In this document: positions 10,247 to 18,610 of the stretch, one piece after another
How positions within the stretch are numbered: the first letter of the stretch is position 1
How the letters are laid out: the number at the start of each line of letters is the position of its first letter
From: Chromera velia
Taxonomy: Eukaryota; Sar; Chromeraceae
Direction: 5' to 3'
Assembly: GCA_018398765.1 (NCBI GenBank)
Contig: JAHBMJ010004392.1
Coordinates: 1-41,349 of the forward strand
DNA length: 41,349 nt
Program-made: the position numbers and the translations under genes
The notes under the pieces: model-generated
The model's database searches: none
What the model saw: only the letters and a program-made list of their open reading frames with translations
What the model was told of the DNA's origin: nothing

Positions 10247-11688
10247 TTATTCGACCAGAAACCACTTGAAGGACTCGTAGATGCCCAAGCTGATCGCACA
10301 CGTTGGGGCCACTTTCGCCACTCGTGGTAGGAGCCCCACCGTCAGGCCTCTCCAGCCACCCCGGGCAATTACCCCCCTCAAGACCATCAGCGAGTTTTGG
10401 GACAACCGTTCCTTGTGACCGTCTGGACTGTAGCTCATCTTGCCGGTCGCCTGCACGCGCGGACAGAGCGACACGAGAAACGGAAATTGAAAAAAGACTA
10501 GAAAACAGACCCATATATACCCGAAGGACGACAGACGACACAAATGAAAAGAATGCAAAAAACAAAAAGCACACGGCCATTTCGCCAACAGGGATTGAGG
10601 GAGCACGAAAACAAGGAACAAAATGAAGACAGACAGATAGACTGACTAACTGAATGTAAATGTATCCAAAACCGGACCCCTTCCCACCCTCCCAGGGCCC
10701 ATTTCAAGAGAAGAGCACAAAAAACAAAGGGGCCCACCTGTATTGTCGTCTTGACAACATCGAATGGGTGAGAGAGCACAGTGCCGGCAGTCCCTGCTGC
10801 CAGCCCCAAGACAAACGGGTAAGCAAAGTTCCGCACAAAAGGGTGACGCTCTTCTAGTCGGCTGTCCAGCCTGCACATGAAGGAAGAGGGGGAACGAGGC
10901 AGGGAGGGAGGGACGGAGGGGGGCACTAAAGGAAGAGGGAACACCGTACCTTCACCTCTCCATTCATTTCTATTCTTTCTTTTCTCCTCTTTCCTTTTCC
11001 TTTCCCCTATTTTCTCTCTTCCACCTGTCTTCTTTTGTTTTGCTTTCTTCTCGTCTCTTACCTTTCCTGACCTTCTCCCAGTTATGAGGGAGGGAAGGTG
11101 AAAGACGGGAAGGGAAGGGAATGGTCCTTCCGACTTTCGAACGGAGGGAAACTGACCGACACACAGCAACAGAAAACAAGGACAGTCAACACGCACTGCG
11201 TACATGCCTGGTCGATGTACTGACTGACTGACTGAGGGAGCAAGTCTGTTTTTGACTTTTCGTAGGCCGTCCAGTAGACTGCCGAGAAAGGGATGTCTCT
11301 CAACAAAGTTGGCACAATGCCTCTCCACATCGATCCGAGGCCCTCTTCCTCGAATGCAGTCACGAGGATGTGACGAGCGCTTGTGCCCATGGAGGCTTGA
11401 AGCCTCGTCCGCATGTACTCCATGGGGGCCACCGTCAAGACGGCAAACAGCCGGGCCTTGCAGGCGGCATATGCCGGCCAGTTCTTCTCCCTCCAGATTT
11501 CGAACAGGGAGAAGAAAATGAAATTCGAAGCACTTAAGACAAAAAACGCTGGGAGGGCGCCTGCAAGAAACAGAAGAGAAGAAAAGAGAAAGAAGGAAGG
11601 AAGGAAGAAGGAAGGAGAAACTGAATGACGAAGGAACACACAAAGAAACTCTGTCGATCAACCGAGACAGACAGAGGCAGCGAGACGG

Positions 11689-11730
<42 letters not shown>

Positions 11731-12610
11731 GACAGAGACTGATAGGGGAATCAAGTCAAACCCGCTGACTCTACAAGCAGCAATAAATAAATAAATGAAA
11801 ACTACAACGTAGCAGGCAACAAGAGAACTTCGTCCTCCCGTCCCACAAGTGATTAAGCCGTCCGCAGAAATAAACAAGGACCACCTATGGAAAACCCACT
11901 CAGAGGGGAAGAAAGGAGACGGCATCTTTCAACCAAAGTGGCCAAGAGTGAAATGACATTGAAGAGGCGAGCGCGCTGAATTCTTTGCGGAAGAGATCGG
12001 AAGAATTTCCTCTGAAAGCCGAAAGAGACGCACCCACAAGACGACAAGACGGTACCACAAATGCTGGGGGAGAGACGCAACAGCAGACGAGAGGCGGGAA
12101 CAGTCAAGCGAAGCTCAAAGAAAGGAGACGGCTAACGCACCCACCTCTCCAGAAAGCCAGAGGTCCGGAAGCCTTGTAGATGGATCGTATTACAAATTGT
12201 GTTGTTACTTTCGTTCTGTCCTTTGCAAATCTCGTACTTCCCTGCCACTGGTTCTTGATGACATCGAGGGGCGTACAGATCAAAGTCAAGGCAGCCCCAG
12301 ACACAACTGCAGACGCAAGGGAGAGGAGACGGGAAGAGGCATTCAAGGTAAAGACTAGATGCACCCCCCGAACAAATGTGTTTGAATCAGTCACTGACCT
12401 GAACAATAGACAAGGTGAGTGAAATGTCCGGAAGCCGCAGAGGGCGGTCGCTTCGAGTTGACTGTTGACATTTTTTTGCAAGGCCGACCAGCAGGCTGAC
12501 TGAAATGCAAGTGAGGAGACGCCTGTCTGAATGCCGCCTATAGAGCCGATCTCCGAATTCTTGAAATCTGCATCAACGTTGTGACTTATGCTATGGGACC
12601 CATTCTCCAT
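10247..12610 (-). CDS. Mitochondrial carrier (SLC25A39/SLC25A40/Mtm1-like), four exons
   Basis: The exons are 12610-12145, 11560-11233, 10870-10738 and 10450-10247, and intron phases 1, 2 and 0 all match, giving about 376 residues. The three repeats of the SLC25 fold carry their signature motifs: PLDVIK (about residue 114), PMEYMR (about 201) and PFDVVK (about 300). The segments ALPAFFVLSASNF, GIVPTLLRDIPFSAVYW and GLLPRVAKVAPTCA resemble SLC25A39/40 and yeast Mtm1, a subfamily linked to mitochondrial glutathione import and manganese/iron handling. The protein should be a six-helix inner-membrane transporter; its substrate is inferred only from subfamily similarity. The third donor is ambiguous between 11233 and 11221 because it lies in a (GTCA)n repeat, a difference of four residues. 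The ATG at 12610 gives about 100 residues before the first helix; a shorter N-terminus is possible. It is transcribed away from the histidine kinase. Confidence 0.85.
11234..11560 (-). other. Carrier exon 2 (best-conserved part of the gene)
   Basis: The acceptor is TTCTTGCAG ending at 11561. The exon supplies the second half of repeat 1 and nearly all of repeat 2. The first two bases complete the glycine codon split by intron 1, giving W-R-G-A-L-P-A across the junction, which fits the family consensus and supports both splice sites of the 584-bp intron. Confidence 0.8.
11693..11726 (+). repeat. (GA)n microsatellite in carrier intron 1
   Basis: About 30 bases of (GA)n lie inside carrier intron 1; as (TC)n on the coding strand they form part of a pyrimidine-rich stretch upstream of the exon 2 acceptor. 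Confidence 0.9.
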
Positions 12611-13144
12611 GGCAAAACTCTTCTGGTGACTCTTTCGAACGTGTGTCGCATGAAGGCAGCGCAAAGGAATTCTGATTGAGTCCGCCTCTTCCCTCAGTAC
12701 TCAACTTGGCCGGGTCAAGATCTGCGCCGAAGAATGCCAAGGTGCATGCAGCCCGTGTGCATGTGCAGGGATTTGCGGGGCCCTGGTCCGTCACGCATAC
12801 ATGAGAAAATCCGTCTACCTGGAAACGCGACTCAGACAGAGTCACACAATTAAGTAAAAGGATGTAAAAGGTCAGTAAATTCGTCCTCAAAATCGTTCTT
12901 AGAACGTAGATCGTCGTGCACTAAAGATCGCTTTGACCCGGTTCAGGAATGAATCGTGATTCTGCGTCTACGTACAGTTTCAGATGTGCCTTTGCATCCT
13001 TTATGACATACACACGCTTAATTCGTCAATTGATATGAAGGAAAACCGATTGTTTGACACCTGTCTCTTTTGTCGTTCTCGCCCCGTTCCTTTGTCTCTG
13101 CATGGCGTGCGACCGGTCCCCTTCTGCAATGTAATGTGCACTAG
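12611..13144. promoter_or_regulatory. Divergent promoter region between carrier and histidine kinase
   Basis: The 534-bp gap separates the two divergent start codons and must hold at least the proximal promoters of both genes unless 5' untranslated exons lie further away. I see no TATA-like box I would defend. A minus-strand frame at 12890-12591 looks like a signal peptide but starts with TTG, so it was not accepted. The region lacks the microsatellites common elsewhere. Confidence 0.4.
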
Positions 13145-16018
13145 ATGAATCGTTTGTCTGCCGAGACCGCTGGGCTGATAGTCTCAGCCATCGACGTGTC
13201 CGACGATCTGATTCTTTCGTACTGGAACAAAGAGGGCGTCCTCCTCTCCACCAGCCCGACACTACACAGGGTACTGGGCCATCCTTTAAGCAAGCTGGTG
13301 GGCAGTGCCCTGTATGACCCGAAGAATAATTTGAAGCAGTACTTCCGCCAAGGGAGTGACGGGCTCCCCGTGCCGTTCCAGTCCCTCTGCACGGGGTCGA
13401 CGCCCGAGGGCGGATTTTTTGCCCTCGAGAGAGCGTCTCGGGTAGAACACCCGGGCAACTTCCTGGACTACTTCGAGAACGGAACCATAGGGTTGCACAT
13501 GGTTGGCCCCGATGGCACAATCCTCTGGGCCAACAAGCAGGACTACCATCCACTTGGGTATTCAGAAGAGGAGTACATAGGTCAGTCAGTCAGGGAGTCG
13601 GGCAGGTAGGCAGAGAGAGAAAACGAACCTCTGGTGAATCCTGTCACGGCATGTCCCGCGGCGTCACCTCCTTCCTTCCCCCCCTCTTTCTTCTCTTTCT
13701 TTCTCTTTCTCTCTACTGTCTCTCTCTCCCTCTCTCCCTCTCTCCCTCTCCCTCTCTCCTTCTCTCCCTCTCTCCCTCTCTCTTTCCCTCTCCCTCTGCC
13801 CTCTCCCCCCTATCCTCCCCCCCCCCCCCCCCNNNNNNNNNNNNNNNNNACCTCTGTGTGTGTGTGTAAGTAAGCAAGCAAGTAAGTAAAGAATCCGCTG
13901 CCCAAATTTCCTTTCTCTGTCTGCTGTATGCTGTATGCCGACTTGGACGGTTGGGGATGGATGGATGGATGCAGGTCATAACATCACGAAGTTTCACGCG
14001 GACGGGATTGTGATTGACGACATTTTACAGAGACTGACAGCAGGGGAAGTGTTGCAGAATTACCCTGCGAATCTTTTAAAGAAGGACAAGACCTGCCTCA
14101 AAGTACTCATAGACAGCTCCACAGCGAGGGGTGCGCAGGGGGAGTTTCTTTACACACGCTGCTTCACTCGCGTGGCGCCTACTGTGATGGAGGGATTGGA
14201 TGTCGAGATTAACAAAAAGGCCATCGAGGCTTCGTCGAAGATCAAAAGCGATTTCGTCAAAACGATGTCGCACGAGTTGCGGACTCCCTTGAACGGAATC
14301 ATTGGCATGTCGTCTCTGTTGATGGAGATGGCCGATGAATTGGAGGCGGAAACAGCAGCAAGGGGGGGGGAAAAGTGTGGCGCACAGAAGCAGCGGGAGT
14401 ACTACGAGGCGATCGCCGTGTCGGGTGACCTGCTGCTAGAGCTTGTGAATGACATTCTGGATCTCAGTAAGGCAGAAGCGGGGAAACTAGAACTCGAAAG
14501 CGCTCCGTTTGACGCTGCGAAGCTGGTCAGGCAGGCAGGCAGGCGGGCAAGGGAGAAGCAATCAGGCAGGCATTTGGTAAGGCAGTCCGTTTGTCGGTCC
14601 GTCAGGCAGCGAGGCAGGCAGGCAGGCAGGCAGGCGGGCAAGGCGGAGGCAATCAGGCAGGCATTTGGTAAGGCAGTCCGTTTGTCGGTCCGTCAGGCAG
14701 CGAGGCAGGCAGGCAGGCAGGCAGCCAAACAGGCAGAGAGTCAGGGGGGGAGGCAGGGAGGCATCCATCTTCTTCTAGATGTCCTTCGTCACTTAGAGGG
14801 ATCTGTCTGACTAGCTTGGTTGATTTGTTCATACATTCTTGGTGGATCTCTCTCTCTCTCTCTCCCTCTCCCTCCCTCTTTGCGTGTGTGTGCGTGCAGG
14901 TCAGCGACGTCTGCCGAATTTCGCTGGCGAGTGCGGAGCTTCGGCGTCTGACTTTAGAGAAGAGTTGCGACTTTGATGAAGGCATGACAGACACGGCCTT
15001 CTATGGTGACTCCTTCCGACTGAAACAGATTCTTTTAAATTTCGTCGGAAACGCCATCAAATTTTCCGACTCCGGCACAGTGAAGTTGTCTTTGCGTGTG
15101 CGGGGGGGCGTAGCTGAGTCCTCCAAGAGGGAGTTGTTGTTTTCTGTGCACGACGAAGGCATTGGGATTGAGGACACGTCTGTTCTCTTCCAGCCGTTCA
15201 CACAAGCCAACCCGGCCATCACACGAAAATACGGAGGCACGGGGCTTGGCCTGTCCATTTGCAGAACATTGTCGGAGCTTATGGGGGGGTCTGTGGGTGT
15301 GACTTCTCAACTAGGAAAGGGAAGCACATTCTGGCTCAAGGTAGAACTCACACCCTGTGCGGCTAGTCCAACAGTCAGCACGCAAAGCAGCAGCGGTGTT
15401 TTAAGCCCGAAGGACCAAAACCATCACCGGTCTTCTCGTTCTTTTTTCGGTCCTGCTTCACGGGGAAAGGGGGAGGGAGGGGAAACAACTTTGAATGTGA
15501 GGGCAAAGAGTGACAAAGAAGCCGAGGAGTGTGAGGGGCGAGTGGGTGTCGGAGTCGGAGAGCTAGCAGAGGAAGAGGGGGAAACAGGGGGGTTGGCGGT
15601 GACATCGACACGGAACGGTGACCGTCTTCGGAAGTGTCCGAAGAACTTGATCCGAGTGCTCATCGTTGATGACAATATGATCAACCGACTTGTCCTCTCC
15701 AAACTCCTCTCACGCATGGGCTTCCATGATTTAAAGGAAGTGCATGACGGACAACAGGCGGTAGACGCAGTTGAGGGGTTGTGGGAGGACAGCGGCGAGG
15801 CGTTCGACCTCATCTTTATGGACGTCAACATGCCTGTTCTCGACGGGCTAGAGGCCACGCGGAAGATTCGCGAGCTGCCGAGTGGCGATCAGGTGTATAT
15901 ATTTGGGGTTAGTGCAGACGCAGACGCGAGTAAGTGTGTAGAGTCCGGCATGGATCTGTTCATTCCCAAGCCGGTCTCGATCGACATTATTCGCGATGCG
16001 ATCAACCGGTGTGCATGA
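13145..16018 (+). CDS. Hybrid sensor histidine kinase (PAS-HisKA-HATPase-REC), three exons
   Basis: The exons are 13145-13580, 13975-14525 and 14900-16018 with phases 1 and 0, giving about 701 residues. The ATG is preceded directly by an in-frame TAG. Domains in order are an N-terminal region that may hold a diverged PAS fold (about 15-105), a PAS domain (about 109-217, with NITKFHAD and FLYTRCFTR), HisKA with the phospho-acceptor in [10 protein letters not shown] (His about 245), HATPase_c with N-box NFVGNAIKF (Asn about 380), G1 DEGIGIE, F-box LFQPFT and G2 GTGLGLSIC, then an acidic linker and a receiver domain with VLIVDDN, phospho-acceptor in FMDVNMP (Asp about 637) and lysine in PKP (about 686). 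All catalytic residues are present, so it should autophosphorylate and relay to its own receiver. A separate phosphotransfer protein would then be the next partner. No transmembrane segment is visible, so it is probably soluble. The ligand is unknown. Confidence 0.93.
13581..13974 (+). other. Kinase intron 1, with assembly gap and (TC)n/(C)n tracts
   Basis: The intron starts GTCAGTCAGTCAGG and ends GGATGCAG. It interrupts the PAS domain between Gly and His of the GHNITKF motif. It contains (TCTC)n/(CCCT)n sequence at about 13685-13810, a C run at 13817-13832 and 17 N at 13833-13849. The gap does not affect coding sequence, though its true length is unknown. Confidence 0.85.
13833..13849. other. 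Assembly gap (17 N) following a poly-C run
   Basis: Seventeen N directly follow at least 16 C. The C run may be longer in the genome. It sits inside an intron. Confidence 0.99.
14526..14899 (+). other. Kinase intron 2, built of (GGCA)n and a 91-bp tandem duplication
   Basis: The donor GTCAGGCAGGCAGG is the first unit of a tetranucleotide array, and the acceptor is GTGCGTGCAG. A unit starting at 14543 is repeated at 14634 (offset 91 bp) almost without change. Reading through the intron stays open for a while (R-Q-A-G repeats), but the splice restores the HATPase domain in frame. Confidence 0.85.
14543..14724 (+). repeat. 91-bp tandem duplication, two copies
   Basis: Copy 1 (14543-14633) and copy 2 (14634-14724) differ at only a few positions near their 5' ends. 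Each contains CCGTTTGTCGGTCCGTC and a (GGCA)n end. The near identity indicates a recent duplication. Confidence 0.85.
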
Positions 16019-16121
16019 CGCCACGTGTATGGCTGTACCGATAATGAGGCTCCTTTGTATGGTCATGCCGCGACGAAAGTGAATAATGAGTTACTTATGT
16101 AATATCGAATTCTTCATCATA

Positions 16122-16127
16122 AATAAA
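16122..16127 (+). terminator. Poly(A) signal AATAAA of the histidine kinase gene
   Basis: A canonical AATAAA lies about 104 bases after the kinase stop codon, at the edge of the AT-rich island. Confidence 0.5.
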
Positions 16128-16296
16128 CTATACTCGTGAAGATGTCATCTATTTTAACTAACACTGCATATAGTAAATGGTGAAAATAGTAAGGGGAAAA
16201 AAATATAAAAAAATGATTAATTCAACTATTATTATTCTTATTTTACTATTTCAACTATTTTTTATGTTGACCTAGATGTTGACTGTCAGTCAATAA

Positions 16297-16551
16297 ACTT
16301 TGAAGCTAGGCGTCGGCTAAAGAAAAAAAAAAAAAGATCCCCCAAAACTCTTTACTTTTTTTCTTTTCGTTTTCTTTTTCAGTCAAAGAACTGTTGTTCA
16401 AGTGTTGTACAGTTGTTGTTAATGTGTTGCACAACTGTTGTTTAGTGTTGTTTGGAGTAGAAAAAAAAAAAAGAAAGAAAAAAAAAAAAATCTCCTCAGA
16501 TCGTTTACTTTTTTTTTATTTTTTTTTTTAGCCGACGTCTAGCTTTGAAGT
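16297..16551. mobile_element. MITE-like foldback element 1
   Basis: The left end (16297-16321, AGCTAGGCGTCGGCTAA core) and right end (16529-16551, its inverted partner TTAGCCGACGTCTAGCT) match at about 21 of 24 positions. Inside, A-rich and T-rich runs separated by GATC-containing spacers flank the core AACTGTTGTTCAAGTGTTG (16389-16407). The length is about 255 bp with no coding capacity. Target-site duplications were not clear to me. It is non-autonomous if mobile. Confidence 0.5.
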
Positions 16552-17169
16552 CAGTTCAAGTCACTCCGTTAAAGTCACTTATTCTAGCACTTATTGGAAG
16601 TCATGTCACGAATTCGTAAATGCTAAAACGATAATCAGCGGCTCTGCTTTGTCCACCGGCGCCACCGTCTCGCTGTTGAGTTCTATCAGTCCTTCTAGCA
16701 GTTTTCCAGTTATATAACTTTACATGACAATGTATCATCATATCAAGCCTGGCATTAAATGACACACGGTCCAGCATATGGTCCAACAATGAACCACTAC
16801 ATATAGTCTACAAAAAAAATGAACTCTTTCAAGAATGCAACATACCTTGAACGGAGAGCAGCGCCATACAAAAATATTACAAATAATTTGAAAGCTATTT
16901 ACTACTATTTACTAAATTATACATAGTGGCGTTAGCTGTAATGTAGGAAAAGAGGAACGATTAGCGTTGCTAAATCTAGGATTTAACCCTCAATCATCAT
17001 CATCATCATCATCACGATCTGAATAGTTACGGTAAAATCAGTTACACAAAAAACATAATTTCATATTTTCTTGAAATGGGTCTATATCTTACGTCAAAAA
17101 CGTAACTTTAAGATTTTAAGGCCTATAGTCCCCTGCTCACTGCCTTTATTGCGCGCGTGTCGATCTCTG

Positions 17170-17270
17170 TATGCATGCATGTATATATATGCATGCACGC
17201 GGCCACGATTTATGTATACATGCATGCATGTACATGCATACATGCATTAATTATCGATACATAATTAATT
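17170..17270. repeat. Cluster of TGCATG-rich palindromes
   Basis: Arms TGCATGCAT (17172-17180) and ATGCATGCA (17189-17197) pair. TGCATGTACATGCA (17225-17238) is a perfect 14-bp palindrome. TTAATTAT (17247-17254) and ATAATTAA (17261-17268) pair around CGATAC. All lie within 100 bases in AT-rich non-coding DNA. Confidence 0.7.
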
Positions 17271-17427
17271 GCACGCATGCAGTCTCGGAATCCTACGTAC
17301 TACAGTAGGACACCGGCCTCTGTTAAACTAAAAGATTATATAAACTACGATTGTTGCATCGAATTCATGTTCTCAGGTGCTTTCCTACCTACCTAAGAAT
17401 AGCTTTGCATAACTTACGTCCTTAACC

Positions 17428-17493
17428 GTAACATATATATTTCAGCTTATGTTACGTACCACATAAAACATAACATGGCCCTTTGGGCCATGT
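17428..17493. repeat. Adjacent inverted repeats, one with a 9-bp GC-rich stem
   Basis: GTAACATA (17428-17435) pairs with TATGTTAC (17448-17455). Next to it ACATGGCCC (17473-17481) pairs with GGGCCATGT (17485-17493) around TTT, and the stem extends by CATA/TATG past one bulged base. The GTTAC at 17451 could also pair with GTAAC at 17498. Confidence 0.7.
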
Positions 17494-17952
17494 ATATGTA
17501 ACGAAGTTATATTAGTTACGGCTAACGCCTTATATACTAAATTAATGAAAACATTCAACCAGATTTTTTTTTTTTGACAATAATAGTCATAATATTAAAG
17601 GTCAGAGTCACTTCTCATTCAATCATGGAAAGCACATCACTAGGCACATCACAAACTGTTTTTTGTTATTTTTCCTCTTTGCAGTCTGCAGATGCATTTT
17701 CACGCCAGTGCAAAACGGTGTAAAACAAAAAGAAGAGATATTAAAGACACCAAACTATACCAGTAACGCTCTTTGTACTAGCAAGCAGCAAAAGAAATTT
17801 GGGAGCTAAATATTATGTTTGGATATCCAAACCGCTATGGGAGAGATCCGAAATTCAAAACCATCTCCATCGTATCAAAGTATTTTTAGAAATATTTAAA
17901 AAAATCTCTAAGAAAAAACGATCGATTTAAAGAATGTCAGTTTAAAAACTAG

Positions 17953-18169
17953 GCTCTGCACTACATAAAAAAAAATAAAAGATGAGAAAAAGTTTTTTTT
18001 TCATAGATTTTTTTTTTGTCATGGCATTCAATAGGTAAACAACTGTTGTTCAAGTGTTGCAAGAGTGTTGCAAGAGGTGTTGCATTGAAAACCATATACT
18101 TTTGAGTTGATAAGTAATAAAAAAAAAAAGATCGGAAACTTTTTTTTTTTCATTTATGGAGTGCAGAGC
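17953..18169. mobile_element. MITE-like foldback element 2
   Basis: The left end GCTCTGCACTACATAAA (17953-17969) and the right end (18153-18169) are inverted copies with one mismatch. Inside is the same core AACTGTTGTTCAAGTGTTG (18041-18059) found in element 1, again flanked by A-run/T-run pairs separated by GAT-containing spacers. The terminal repeats differ from those of element 1, so the two share architecture and core but not ends. Confidence 0.5.
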
Positions 18170-18525
18170 TTTTAAAAAAAGAAAACGATTACGAGAATTA
18201 AATCCTTTTCTCTTGAATTATTTTTAAAATATTTTTAAAACCTAGTTGAAGAACACTCATCAGATATATAGACAGATATACACAACATACTGGGCCTATA
18301 CATATAGTATTAGCTAATCTAAATTTAACATAATTTCATAAACCTCGTCAAACCCCTTAAAAACTCAGTCTCAGTTACTCAAATAAAAACGCACACACAC
18401 AAAAAAGAAGGAACTATGTACCATATAGCTCCGTTTGCTTTAGGAGTGAATTTAAAATCATTTCATTAATGCATGCATGTGCGATGTTCAAGTTCTGCGA
18501 TTTCAGCCACAGGATTCGAATTTTC

Positions 18526-18531
18526 TTTATT
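18526..18531 (-). terminator. Poly(A) signal AATAAA of the large minus-strand gene
   Basis: On the minus strand AATAAA lies about 80 bases beyond the TGA at 18611, a normal distance for a poly(A) signal. Confidence 0.5.
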
Positions 18532-18610
18532 GCTTGAAGGAACGGGTGTAGGAAACGGTGGTAGAAAGATGGACAAGCCGAGCAGGGAAAAGAAGAGAAG
18601 AGAAAAGAAG

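Larger units (their letters stand above)
16128..18525. other. AT-rich intergenic island between convergent genes
   Basis: No protein gene is visible. The island holds two foldback elements (16297-16551 and 17953-18169), an ATC trinucleotide run near 16995-17013, and dense palindromes at 17170-17270 and 17428-17493. It lies between the 3' ends of the kinase and the large minus-strand gene, a place where insertions would be tolerated. Confidence 0.6.

Noticed and set aside
12591..12890. Minus-strand frame that looks like a signal peptide followed by a Cys-rich region
   Set aside because: It starts with TTG rather than ATG and overlaps the carrier start in another frame; no splice sites support it.
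14526..14810. Read-through of kinase exon 2 into an R-Q-A-G-rich C-terminus
   Set aside because: Splicing at 14525/14900 restores the expected HATPase sequence in phase, so the read-through is an intron translation.
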